A DNA stretch of 64,000 bases from Aquipseudomonas ullengensis. GTDB lineage: Bacteria; Pseudomonadota; Gammaproteobacteria; Pseudomonadales; Pseudomonadaceae. Position numbers and translations under genes: made by a program. The DNA is taken from NCBI RefSeq assembly GCF_014174475.1, contig NZ_JACJUD010000001.1, positions 868,001 through 932,000 of the forward strand, given 5' to 3'. Below, piece by piece: positions 29,097 through 37,175 of the stretch. The notes beneath the pieces are model-generated. The model was not told the origin of the DNA, made no database searches, and was given only the letters and a program-made list of their open reading frames with translations. Each line of letters begins with the position of its first letter. Positions within the stretch are counted from its first letter, which is position 1.

Positions 29097-29804
29097 TCAA
29101 CGCACCTCGCATTGCCCCTCATCCAGGGTTTCCAGCAGGCGCTCGCGGTACTGCGACTCACCGTCGAACACCGCGACGGGCGCCTTCTGCGCATAAGGGT
29201 CAAGGAAGTCGAGGGTCACCATCAGCTTGAATACCTGATAGCGCTGGCGCGTTGTGCGAGTGCCGGGGCAGTCGGGAAAGTTGCCCGTCTCGAGCGCGGA
29301 ATCTTCCTCGCAGCTGTCGTCATCCTCATGCTTTCCATAAGCCTCAGAGCCCTCCCGGTAGCTCTTGCGGCCGCAATCCAAGCGTTTCACCGTCTTGCTG
29401 CAGAAGCCAGAAGTGGTGCAACTCTCCTGGCCATTTCGCTCGCTGGTTTCCGCCTGCACTTCGCGCCAGCGGGCCTGGATGTCGTAGGCCAACCCACTGT
29501 CCGTGCTGTCGATGAAGAAGGAGTTGCCGGCATAGTCGCCAGCCGAGACCCAGGTGCTGAAATCGGCCGTTGCGTTATGCAGCTTGAGTCGACCGAGCAA
29601 CCAGGGGTCTGGGGCGAACTGCAGGCGCATATGCCCCTGCTTGAGCACCACCGCATCGCTCAGCTGCAGTGGCTGGCTGTTTTCGGTAGACAGGTAGCCC
29701 TTGCCTGACAGGCTGCTGCAACCGACGAGGGCCAGCGCTGCCAACAAAGCCGCACTGATGCGCAGGATCGCCCATGGCGTCCTGGTTACGAGAAGGTGAG
29801 ACAC
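29097..29804 (-). CDS. Cysteine-rich lipoprotein of unknown function
   Basis: A 235-residue predicted lipoprotein. The signal peptide ends in the lipobox LALVGC, so it should be lipid-anchored. The mature part has six further cysteines (in ESCTTSGFC, LDCGRK, DSCEED, PDCPG and GQCEVR), suggesting three disulfides, and no recognised domain. A GTG start at 29804 has GGAG nine bases upstream; an ATG at 29819 is the alternative but lacks a ribosome site. It follows the helix-turn-helix gene on the same strand by about 76 bp and may be its partner. Confidence 0.65.
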   Translation of the reverse strand: MSHLLVTRTPWAILRISAALLAALALVGCSSLSGKGYLSTENSQPLQLSDAVVLKQGHMRLQFAPDPWLLGRLKLHNATADFSTWVSAGDYAGNSFFIDSTDSGLAYDIQARWREVQAETSERNGQESCTTSGFCSKTVKRLDCGRKSYREGSEAYGKHEDDDSCEEDSALETGNFPDCPGTRTTRQRYQVFKLMVTLDFLDPYAQKAPVAVFDGESQYRERLLETLDEGQCEVR

Positions 29805-29880
29805 AGGGTATCGCTCCATGATGCAGGGGCCGGCTTGGCTCGTCGTTCGACCTCAGCCACGCGGATAGTTTCGCCGGGCG

Positions 29881-30693
29881 CTACTCGATCTCGAACAAGC
29901 CGTTCTTTAGCGGTTCCACCGTCAGGCGCAGGCGGATGTCGGCATCGATGCGCGGGTCGTCCGGGCGGTACAGGCCGATCTGCCGGTAGGCGTTGACCCG
30001 GTTGATCTCCGCGCCCAGAAACTCCCACACCACCCGGGTGCAGGCCGGGTTGCGCCCGTCGGCGCTGGAGACGCCGGTCTTCAAGCCATTGAGGCGGGTG
30101 ATGCGGCTCTTGAAGCTGGGGATGAGGATGGTCTGGCTCATCTCGTTGACGGTCAGCGACTCGTAGTCCAACAGGAACAAACGATCCTGCAGGGCGAAGG
30201 CCGCGCCCAGGTAACGGCAGCGCACCCAGTCCTCGGCCTCGCCGCTGCGCCCCCGCTCCTGACGCTCCTGGCGCTCGAACAGGAAGGTGCCGCGCTCCTG
30301 ACGCAGGTGCACCAGCGACAGCAGGATGAAGCCCGGCACCGACATGCAGTTGGAGTATTCGAAGTAGTAACCGCAGTAGCGGCTGAGATTGCCGGCGTTG
30401 TCGCGCAGCGGCTGCAGCAGTTCCAGCAGCGGATCGCCTTCGCTGGCCTTGCCCGGCGTGGCGCCGCGTGCGCCGATCAGACGGGCAAATTGCTCCGCCG
30501 GCTGGCCCAGCTCGTAATCCTCGACACCGAAGAAGTCGCAGATACGCTTGAGGTTGTAGGCCGTCGGCCGACTTTGCCCGCTAAGGTACTTGTTGAACTG
30601 CGCGCGGTTGATCGCCAGCTTGCGGCACACCTCGGCAATCGAGCGGTAGTGGCTGCAGAGCAGTTTGAGGTTGTCGCCGAGATGTTCCGACAT
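29881..30693 (-). CDS. Helix-turn-helix (XRE-like) regulator with unknown C-terminal domain
   Basis: A 270-residue protein. Residues 1-65 look like a Cro/CI-type DNA-binding domain (SIAEVCRKLAINRAQFNKYL followed by LKRICDFFGV). Residues 90-270 match no family I recognise; they are rich in charged and aromatic residues and could bind an effector. The start MSEHLGDNLKLL lies 15 bp from a large palindrome (30708-30743), a likely operator. It is divergent from the alanine/glycine symporter gene and upstream of a lipoprotein gene. Confidence 0.75.
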   Translation of the reverse strand: MSEHLGDNLKLLCSHYRSIAEVCRKLAINRAQFNKYLSGQSRPTAYNLKRICDFFGVEDYELGQPAEQFARLIGARGATPGKASEGDPLLELLQPLRDNAGNLSRYCGYYFEYSNCMSVPGFILLSLVHLRQERGTFLFERQERQERGRSGEAEDWVRCRYLGAAFALQDRLFLLDYESLTVNEMSQTILIPSFKSRITRLNGLKTGVSSADGRNPACTRVVWEFLGAEINRVNAYRQIGLYRPDDPRIDADIRLRLTVEPLKNGLFEIE

Positions 30694-30707
30694 GGGGCCG
30701 CCAGGAT

Positions 30708-30743
30708 GATGCGAGTGATGCAACTGTAGCATCTACTCGCATC
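30708..30743. promoter_or_regulatory. Palindromic operator candidate between the XRE-like and symporter genes
   Basis: GATGCGAGTGATGC (30708-30721) and GCATCTACTCGCATC (30729-30743) are inverted copies with a single-base bulge around a 7-base centre. The site is just upstream of the regulator start, where autorepression would act, and about 140 bp from the divergent symporter gene. Confidence 0.6.
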
Positions 30744-30884
30744 ACTTCGCCGCAAACCGCGAAATTGCCCCGCGCCATGCCTTGTCCAACCATATTGAAG
30801 TTCACTCGGTGGCCCAGACCCGACAGGGTTCCGACGCAGTACCGCCGTCCCTATAACAAGATCCATCCGCTCAGGTGCACTGCC

Positions 30885-32330
30885 ATGCTTGATCTTCTCA
30901 ACGACCTGCTCTGGAGCAAGGTCCTTATCGTCGCTCTTGTCGGTCTCGGCCTGTACTTCTCGATTCGCTCGCGTTTCGTCCAATTCCGTTACTTCGGCGA
31001 CATGTTCAGCATCTTCGCCGAAGCCTTCCAGCGCCAGCCGGGCCAGCTCAGCTCGTTCCAGGCGCTGATGCTCTCCGTGGCCGGCCGCGTCGGCGCCGGC
31101 AACATCGCCGGTGTGGCGGTGGCGATCATGCTCGGCGGCCCGGGAGCGGTGTTCTGGATGTGGCTGGTGGCCCTGCTCGGCATGGCCACCAGCTATTTCG
31201 AATGCTCCCTGGCGCAGCTGTACAAGCGCCGCGAGGCCGATGGCACCTACCGTGGCGGCCCAGCCTTCTACATCCTGCATGGCCTGGGTCAGCGCTGGTT
31301 GGCGATCATCTTCTCGATCCTGCTGCTGGTGACCTTCGGCTTCGGCTTCAACGCCGTGCAGTCGTACACCGTGGCCACCTCGCTGCATGACACCTTCGGC
31401 CTGCCGACCTATGTCAGCGGCCTGGCGCTGGTCTGCGTGATCGGCCTGATCATCTTTGGCGGCATCAAGCGCATCGCCAGCATGGCTGACGTGCTGGTGC
31501 CGATCATGGCCTTCTCCTATATCGGCATGGCGCTGATCGTTCTGGGCATGAACATCTCTGAAGTGCCGGAAACCCTGTCCCTGATCGTGCGCAGCGCCTT
31601 CGGCCTGGAGCCGGCCTTCGCCGGCGGTATTGGCGCGGCCATCCTGATGGGCGTGAAGCGCGGCCTGTTCTCCAACGAAGCCGGTCTGGGCAGCGCGCCG
31701 AACGTCGCCGCCGTGGCCGAGGTCAAGCACCCGGCCGCCCAAGGCATCGTGCAGTCGCTCAGCGTGTTCATCGACACCATTCTGGTGTGCACCAGCACCG
31801 CGCTGATCATCCTGCTCTCCGGCGTCTACCAGCCAGGCAGCGAAATGGCCGGCGTGGTCCTGACCCAGACGGCCATGGCCGCCTCGGTGGGCGAGTGGGG
31901 CCGCGTGTTCGTCAGCATGGCGCTGCTGCTCTTCGTCTTCACCACCCTGGTGTACAACTACTACCTGGGTGAGAACGCCCTGGGCTTCTTCAGCAGCAAG
32001 CGCTGGCTGGTGCAGGTTTACCGCGTGCTGGTGATCGCCCTGGTGCTGTGGGGCTCGATGCAGGACCTGTCCACCGTGTTCGGCTTCGCCGACGTGACCA
32101 TGGGCCTGCTGGCCCTGGTCAACCTGGCCGCCGTGTTCCTGCTGTTCAAGACCGGTCTGCGCCTGATGCGTGACTACGACAGCCAGCGCAAGGCGGGCGT
32201 GCAGTCGCCGGTACTGGATCCGCAGGCCTATGCCGACCTGGATCTCGACCCGGCCGCCTGGCCGAGCAAGGCCAAGGGCGAAAGCGCCGACGCCCGTGCC
32301 GAGCTGGCTCACACCGCGCACCAGCGCTGA
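30885..32330 (+). CDS. Alanine/glycine:cation symporter (AGCS family)
   Basis: A 481-residue inner-membrane sodium or proton symporter for alanine and glycine. VGAGNIAGVAVAI with GGPGAVFWMW is the AGCS signature, and GLFSNEAGLGSAPNVAAVAE is the conserved family segment. About 11 hydrophobic segments are present. The start MLDLLNDLLWSKV follows a weak ribosome site; the frame extends upstream into the divergent promoter region. A terminator follows at 32351-32373. Its regulator may be the divergent XRE-like protein. Confidence 0.93.
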   Translation: MLDLLNDLLWSKVLIVALVGLGLYFSIRSRFVQFRYFGDMFSIFAEAFQRQPGQLSSFQALMLSVAGRVGAGNIAGVAVAIMLGGPGAVFWMWLVALLGMATSYFECSLAQLYKRREADGTYRGGPAFYILHGLGQRWLAIIFSILLLVTFGFGFNAVQSYTVATSLHDTFGLPTYVSGLALVCVIGLIIFGGIKRIASMADVLVPIMAFSYIGMALIVLGMNISEVPETLSLIVRSAFGLEPAFAGGIGAAILMGVKRGLFSNEAGLGSAPNVAAVAEVKHPAAQGIVQSLSVFIDTILVCTSTALIILLSGVYQPGSEMAGVVLTQTAMAASVGEWGRVFVSMALLLFVFTTLVYNYYLGENALGFFSSKRWLVQVYRVLVIALVLWGSMQDLSTVFGFADVTMGLLALVNLAAVFLLFKTGLRLMRDYDSQRKAGVQSPVLDPQAYADLDLDPAAWPSKAKGESADARAELAHTAHQR

Positions 32331-32350
32331 GTCCGCGCACTCAAGGATGA

Positions 32351-32373
32351 GGGGGCTTAGGCCCCCTTTTTCT
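32351..32373 (+). terminator. Rho-independent terminator after the symporter
   Basis: GGGGGC-TTA-GGCCCCC followed by TTTTT, 20 bases after the stop codon. Confidence 0.9.
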
Positions 32374-32433
32374 TGCCCAATCGCTGCTGTTTCGCCGTTA
32401 CACTCGGGCGAAACTGCGCGCAAGGAGCCGCCG

Positions 32434-32880
32434 ATGTCCCTGCAAATCCGCCCCGTATCCGCCGCCGATCACGCCGCCTGGCTGCCGCTATGGCAGGGCT
32501 ATCAGCGCTTCTACCACAGCGACATTCCGGCCGAGGTCAGCGCCGTGACCTGGCAACGCTTCCTCGACCCGAACGAGCCGATGCATGCCGCCATCGCCTG
32601 GCAGGACGGCGTGGCCGTCGGCCTGGTGCACTGGATCTTCCATCGCTCGTGCTGGACGGTCGGCGACTACTGCTACCTGCAGGACCTCTACGTCGCCGAA
32701 GGCGTGCGCGGCGGTGGCCATGGCCGCGCCCTGATCGAGCATGTGTATGCCGCCGCCCAGGCCGCCGGCGCCAGCCGCGTGCACTGGCTGACCCAGGAAG
32801 ACAACGCCCAGGCGCGCCTGCTGTACGACCGGATTGCCAGCCGCTCCGGCTTTATCCAATACCGTCACTTGTTTGGTTGA
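32434..32880 (+). CDS. GNAT-family N-acetyltransferase
   Basis: A 148-residue GCN5-type acetyltransferase. LYVAEGVRGGGHGRALIEHV is the acetyl-CoA-binding motif A (R/Q-x-x-G-x-G/A), and LTQEDNAQARLLYDRI is motif B. AAGGAG lies 7 bases before the ATG. It is followed 4 bp later by the asparaginase gene, so the two are probably cotranscribed. Acceptor substrate unknown. Confidence 0.9.
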   Translation: MSLQIRPVSAADHAAWLPLWQGYQRFYHSDIPAEVSAVTWQRFLDPNEPMHAAIAWQDGVAVGLVHWIFHRSCWTVGDYCYLQDLYVAEGVRGGGHGRALIEHVYAAAQAAGASRVHWLTQEDNAQARLLYDRIASRSGFIQYRHLFG

Positions 32881-32884
32881 CCCC

Positions 32885-33877
32885 ATGAATCCGACCCAAA
32901 AGCTGCTGGTGCTGTATACCGGCGGCACCATCGGCATGCAGATGAGCGAGGCGGGCCTGGCTCCGGCCTCCGGCTTCGAAGCGCGCCTGCGTGCCGAACA
33001 GGCCGCCCACCCCGAGCGACCGGTGCCGGCCTGGCGCTTCGGCGAACTGCTGCCGCCGCTCGACAGCGCCAACATGACCCAGGCCAACTGGCTGGCGATG
33101 CGCGATGCGATCGTCCACGCGGTAGACGAGGACGGCTGCGATGCCGTGCTGCTGCTGCACGGCACCGACACCCTGGCCTACAGCGCGGCGGCCCTGAGTT
33201 TCCTGCTGCTCGGCCTGAACGTGCCGGTCGTGCTGACCGGCTCGATGCAGCCCGCTGGCGTGGCCGGCAGCGATGCCTGGCCCAACCTGTTCGGCGCCCT
33301 GGCGCTGCTGGCCCATGGCGTGGCGCCTGGTGTGCACCTGTACTTCAATGGCCAACTGCTGCATGGCGCCTGCGCCAGCAAGCTGAAGAGCGAGGCGTTC
33401 GACGCCTTTGCCGACCATCAGCGCCCGCGCCACGGCCGCCACCTGAACGAGCTACCGGCCGCCCTGCACTACCGCCAGCCGCGCCAACCGGTGCGCCTGG
33501 CCGTGCAGCCGCTGTTCCCCGGCCTGGCTGCCGAACAATTGCGCGCCCTGCTAAGCAGCGACGTGCAGGGCGTGCTGCTGGAATGCTACGGCAGCGGCAC
33601 CGGGCCATCGGACAACCCGGCGATCCTCGCCGCACTGAGCGAAGCCCACGCCCGTGGCGTGGTGCTGGCGGCGATCAGCCAGTGCCCGCAAGGCCATGTC
33701 GAGTTCGGCGTGTATGCCGCCGGCAGCGCCCTGGCCGCCACCGGCCTGGTCAGCGGCGCCGGCATGGGCCGTGAGGCGGCCCTGGGCAAACTGTTCAGCC
33801 TGCTCGGCGCGGGCCTGTCCCAGGCCGAGGTGGAGCGCCTGTTCGCCCTCGACCTGTGCGGCGAGCTGGCCGAGTAA
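32885..33877 (+). CDS. ansA: L-asparaginase, cytoplasmic type I
   Basis: A 330-residue amidohydrolase that converts asparagine to aspartate and ammonia. LVLYTGGTIGM carries the first catalytic threonine and LLLHGTDTLAYSAAAL the second threonine/aspartate pair. There is no signal peptide, indicating the cytoplasmic form. It follows the GNAT gene by 4 bp. The product, aspartate, is the substrate of AspA encoded nearby. The gene symbol is by family. Confidence 0.9.
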   Translation: MNPTQKLLVLYTGGTIGMQMSEAGLAPASGFEARLRAEQAAHPERPVPAWRFGELLPPLDSANMTQANWLAMRDAIVHAVDEDGCDAVLLLHGTDTLAYSAAALSFLLLGLNVPVVLTGSMQPAGVAGSDAWPNLFGALALLAHGVAPGVHLYFNGQLLHGACASKLKSEAFDAFADHQRPRHGRHLNELPAALHYRQPRQPVRLAVQPLFPGLAAEQLRALLSSDVQGVLLECYGSGTGPSDNPAILAALSEAHARGVVLAAISQCPQGHVEFGVYAAGSALAATGLVSGAGMGREAALGKLFSLLGAGLSQAEVERLFALDLCGELAE

Positions 33878-33911
33878 CGAATAAGTCCCAGGCCTGCCGT
33901 CTCCCCCTGTA

Positions 33912-33970
33912 GGAGCGGCTTTAGCCGCGATGCCGTTTAACCTGAAGGGCATCGCGGCTAAAGCCGCTCC
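33912..33970. repeat. Palindromic intergenic repeat (GTAGGAGC type)
   Basis: GGAGCGGCTTTAGCCGCGAT starts a perfect 23-base arm (33912-33934) complementary to 33948-33970. It sits between convergent genes and shares its outer bases with the element at 10954-11017. Confidence 0.8.
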
Positions 33971-33985
33971 CACAAAAGCCAGGCA

Positions 33986-34909
33986 CTAGGCATTCAGCGG
34001 CGAGAACACCGACCAGCCGATGCGCTCGCTGAGCAGCTCCAGCGCCGCCATGCCGGCCAGCGAGTTGCCGGCGGAGTTCAGCTCCGGCGACCACACGCAG
34101 ACGCTGAAGCGCCCCGGCACCACCGCGACGATGCCACCGCCGACTCCGCTCTTGCCCGGCAGGCCGACGCGGTAGGCGAAGTTGCCGGCCTCATCGTACA
34201 GCCCGCTGGTAGCCATGATGGCGTTGACCTGCTGGGTCTGCCGCGGCGTCAGCACCGCCTCGCCGCTCTGCGGGCAGCGCCCCTGGTTGGCCAGGAAACC
34301 GCAGGCACGCGCCAGGTCCACGCAGCTCATGGCCAGGGCGCAGTGGTGGAAGTAGCTGCGTAGCACCGTCTCGACTTCATTGTGGAAGTTGCCGAAGGCC
34401 TGCATCAGGTAGGCCGCGGCGGCATTGCGCGCACGGTGCTGGTATTCCGACTCGGCCACCTTGGCGTCTGCCACCACGCGGGCATTACCGGACAGGCGCC
34501 GGGCCAGATCACGCATGGACAGCGCCGGCGCAGCGAAGCGCGACTGGTTGATATCGCAAATCACTAGGGCACCGGCATTGATGAACGGGTTGCGCGGCCG
34601 CCCCCGCTCGAACTCCAGCTGCACCAGCGAGTTGAACGGCTGGCCGGATGGCTCGTGGCCGAGGCGCTGCCAGATCTCCTCGCCCGAATGCTGAATCGCC
34701 TGCACCAGGCTGAACACCTTGGAAATGCTCTGAATGGAAAACGCCTGCCGTGCCTCACCGGCGGTGTACAGGCTGCCATCCACGCCGAACACGGCGATAC
34801 CCAGGCGATTGGCCGGCACCTCGGCCAGCGCAGGTATGTAATCAGCCACCTTGCCCTGGCCCAGCAGAGGCCGTACCTGTTCGAGAATATCGTCTAGCAG
34901 TGCCTGCAT
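33986..34909 (-). CDS. glsA: Glutaminase A
   Basis: A serine-dependent beta-lactamase-like glutaminase of 307 residues that hydrolyses glutamine to glutamate and ammonia. [12 protein letters not shown] carries the catalytic Sxx[11 protein letters not shown] and [12 protein letters not shown] are family blocks. The start at 34909 ([14 protein letters not shown]) matches known proteins; in-frame ATGs also lie at 34927 and 34939, none with a clear ribosome site, so the N terminus is uncertain by up to 10 residues. A shared terminator follows cytochrome c4 on this strand. Confidence 0.93.
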   Translation of the reverse strand: MQALLDDILEQVRPLLGQGKVADYIPALAEVPANRLGIAVFGVDGSLYTAGEARQAFSIQSISKVFSLVQAIQHSGEEIWQRLGHEPSGQPFNSLVQLEFERGRPRNPFINAGALVICDINQSRFAAPALSMRDLARRLSGNARVVADAKVAESEYQHRARNAAAAYLMQAFGNFHNEVETVLRSYFHHCALAMSCVDLARACGFLANQGRCPQSGEAVLTPRQTQQVNAIMATSGLYDEAGNFAYRVGLPGKSGVGGGIVAVVPGRFSVCVWSPELNSAGNSLAGMAALELLSERIGWSVFSPLNA

Positions 34910-35008
34910 CGTGGTACTCAGCGCCATCGCGGACGACATGTCCGGCCATCGCCAAGAGACGTCGCCGGCGCCCCGCTAATCACAGCGCCAGGACTTTTCG
35001 CGGGCATG

Positions 35009-35037
35009 AAAAAGGGTGGCCTAGGCCACCCTTTTTA
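35009..35037. terminator. Bidirectional terminator
   Basis: AAAAAGGGTGGCC-TAGGCCACCCTTTTT is a nearly perfect palindrome with A and T tails. It ends the cytochrome c4 transcript on the minus strand. Confidence 0.9.
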
Positions 35038-35082
35038 TTTGCCCACCGCTACGGCTTGCGCCGCCGGATGGCGAACCTGCTG

Positions 35083-35700
35083 TTAGTGCAGGCCCTGGAT
35101 GTAGCTGGATACCGCAGCGACATCCTTGTTGCTCAGCTTGGCGGCGATGGCGCGCATGACCATGGTGTCGCCGTCGTTGCTGCGGTTGCCTTCGCGGAAG
35201 TCGGTCAGCTGCTTGGCCACGTAGGTCGCATGCTGGCCACCCAGGTGCGGGAAGCCGGCAGCGGCGTTGCCGGCGCCATTCGGCGAATGGCAACCGGTGC
35301 AGGCTGGCATGCCTTGTTCGACCTTGCCACCGCGGAACAGCGCTTCACCGGCGTCGACCAGTTTCGGGTCGGCAGCGCCAACGCTCATCTTCTGGCTGGC
35401 AAAGTAGGCAGCGATATCGGCGATATCCTGCTCACTCAGGTTGTCGAGGATGCCGGTCATTTCCAGCACCTGGCGCTTGCCGCCCTTGATGTCATGGATC
35501 TGCTTGAGCAGGTAACGCTCGCCCTGGCCAGCCAGTTTCGGGAAGTTCGGCGCGGCACTGTTGCCGTCCGGACCGTGGCAGGCACCGCACACGGCGGTCT
35601 TGGCCTGGCCAGCCTTGGCATCGCCGACGATCGCGTCGGCGGCATGCGCGGCAGCGGAGACACCCAGGGTCAACAGCAGGCTCACGAGTAGTTTGTTCAT
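35083..35700 (-). CDS. Diheme cytochrome c4
   Basis: A 205-residue periplasmic electron carrier with a signal peptide (1-20, ending AAHA). Two haem-binding motifs are present, CGACH near residue 38 and CTGCH near residue 136, each in a separate cytochrome c domain with a distal methionine ligand. It feeds terminal oxidases. It follows the cytochrome c5 gene on the same strand across 46 bp, so they are likely cotranscribed. Length fits cytochrome c4. Confidence 0.95.
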   Translation of the reverse strand: MNKLLVSLLLTLGVSAAAHAADAIVGDAKAGQAKTAVCGACHGPDGNSAAPNFPKLAGQGERYLLKQIHDIKGGKRQVLEMTGILDNLSEQDIADIAAYFASQKMSVGAADPKLVDAGEALFRGGKVEQGMPACTGCHSPNGAGNAAAGFPHLGGQHATYVAKQLTDFREGNRSNDGDTMVMRAIAAKLSNKDVAAVSSYIQGLH

Positions 35701-35746
35701 CAGCTAATCCAATAACGGCTAGGGGTATAAAGAGTTTTTTACGGGA

Positions 35747-36040
35747 CTACTCGCTCATCAACTTGATGACGGCCTGGTAGTCCTCGGCAGTGCAATCCAT
35801 GCACAGGCCACGAGGTGGCATGGCATTCAAACCGTTGGTAACGCTCTGTACCAGGGCATCAGTCCCCTTGGCCAGTCGCGGTTCCCAAGCTGCCTTGTCG
35901 CCACGTTTGGGCGCCATCGGCAATTGTCCATTGTGGCAGGCCGAACAGGACCTGGCATAGACCGCTTCTGCATCCTGTGCCGCCTGTACCGTGCCGGATA
36001 AGGCACACAACGCGACAGCTACAGCCAATACTTTCTTCAT
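35747..36040 (-). CDS. Monohaem cytochrome c5
   Basis: A 97-residue periplasmic cytochrome: signal peptide to about residue 20, then YARSCSACHNG with the CxxCH haem site, MAPKRGDKAAWEPRL, and a second pair of cysteines in GLCMDCTAEDY, which form the extra disulfide typical of cytochrome c5 (c-555). Upstream of cytochrome c4 and divergent from engB. Confidence 0.92.
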   Translation of the reverse strand: MKKVLAVAVALCALSGTVQAAQDAEAVYARSCSACHNGQLPMAPKRGDKAAWEPRLAKGTDALVQSVTNGLNAMPPRGLCMDCTAEDYQAVIKLMSE

Positions 36041-36223
36041 GGGCCAACCTCATCAGGGTCGGGAACGATCTGCGTTCTATTGCGCAGCTGAATATGGCGT
36101 TCCCGGAACAACGGACGGGACAAAGCGCACACAAAATCTGCGGCATTATATACTGGCGACGCTGAAACGGAAGCGACACCATGCCGCGCCTCACGCGGCG
36201 CCCGCCCCAACCGGAACCTCCCC

Positions 36224-36874
36224 ATGCAACCCAAGAATCCCATCATCGGTCTGTGCCAACAGGCTACGTTCATGATCAGTGCGGCCAAGGTCGACCAGTG
36301 CCCGCCGGACGAAGGCTACGAAGTGGCCTTCGCCGGGCGCTCCAACGCCGGTAAATCCAGTGCGCTGAATACCCTGACCCACGCCAGCCTGGCCCGCACC
36401 TCGAAGACGCCGGGCCGCACCCAGCTGCTCAACTTCTTCACCTTGGACGAAGATCGCCGTCTGGTCGACCTGCCCGGTTATGGCTATGCCAAGGTGCCGA
36501 TCCCGCTCAAACAGCACTGGCAGCGCCACCTGGAAGCCTACCTGAGCAGCCGCGAGAGCCTGGTCGGGCTGATGCTGATGATGGATATCCGTCATCCGCT
36601 GACCGAGTTCGACCTCATGATGCTCGACTGGTCGCAAGCCAGCGGCATGCGCCTGCACATCCTGCTAACCAAGGCCGACAAGCTGACCTTCGGCGCGGCC
36701 AAAAACACCCTGCTCAAGGTTCGCCAGGAGATCCACAAGGGCTGGGGCACAGACGTCAGCATCCAGCTGTTCTCGGCACCCAAGCGTCAGGGCGTGGAGG
36801 AGGCGCAGGCCGTGCTGGCCGGCTGGATGGAGCTGCTCAAGGAAGCAGAGGAAGACCAGGAGTCGGCCGAGTAA
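36224..36874 (+). CDS. engB: Ribosome-biogenesis GTPase EngB (YsxC)
   Basis: A 216-residue P-loop GTPase needed for 50S ribosome assembly. G1 is [10 protein letters not shown]3 is DLPGYGYA, and G4 is TKADKL. Length and order of motifs fit the family. It is divergent from the cytochrome c5 gene and convergent with the ErsA/polA unit, the same layout as in other pseudomonads and as engB/spf/polA in enteric bacteria. Confidence 0.97.
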   Translation: MQPKNPIIGLCQQATFMISAAKVDQCPPDEGYEVAFAGRSNAGKSSALNTLTHASLARTSKTPGRTQLLNFFTLDEDRRLVDLPGYGYAKVPIPLKQHWQRHLEAYLSSRESLVGLMLMMDIRHPLTEFDLMMLDWSQASGMRLHILLTKADKLTFGAAKNTLLKVRQEIHKGWGTDVSIQLFSAPKRQGVEEAQAVLAGWMELLKEAEEDQESAE

Positions 36875-36912
36875 GACTGGGTTGATGCGTTTGCGCGCAG
36901 CAAATCGCAGGC

Positions 36913-37041
36913 AAAAAAAACCCCGGACTTCGTATGGGGAGGGAGAAGACCGGGGTTCAATTCTGAACCGCTAGGGCGGGGTTCAGATATCTGCCAACAC
37001 TAAACACACATAGGAGCATCGAAGGGCTTGCTTGCCATTCG
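36913..37041 (-). ncRNA. ersA: ErsA small regulatory RNA
   Basis: Found at the conserved position between engB and polA on the polA strand. The 3' end is a terminator: AACCCCGG and CCGGGGTT form the stem, followed by eight T. Its large loop holds TCTTCTCCCTCCCCATACGA, a C-rich anti-ribosome-site seed like that described for P. aeruginosa ErsA. A second hairpin (GAACCCCGCCCTAGCGGTTC) lies 5' to it. From the expected start near 37041 the RNA is about 129 bases, against 132 reported for ErsA. ErsA is known to affect algC and envelope genes. Confidence 0.85.
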
Positions 37042-37046
37042 TAAAC

Positions 37047-37074
37047 TCTGACCGGTGCTTTTGGCAGATAGTTC
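37047..37074 (-). promoter_or_regulatory. Sigma-22 (AlgU/RpoE) type promoter of ersA
   Basis: On the minus strand GAACTA (-35) is followed after 17 bases by TCAGA (-10), close to the AlgU consensus GAACTT-N16/17-TCTGA. It would place the start of ErsA at about 37040, agreeing with the terminator-defined length. Confidence 0.7.
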
Positions 37075-37175
37075 AGATTTTTTTAAACCGCGTTGCGATA
37101 AACAGCTGATCGCTAATGCTTAAACGCTTCTAAAACAGGACCGACTGCGACCCTATGCCGCAGCCTGTGGTGCGC

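Noticed and set aside
30477..32423. A 648-codon minus-strand frame across the AGCS symporter
   Set aside because: Antisense to a clear membrane transporter; shadow composition.
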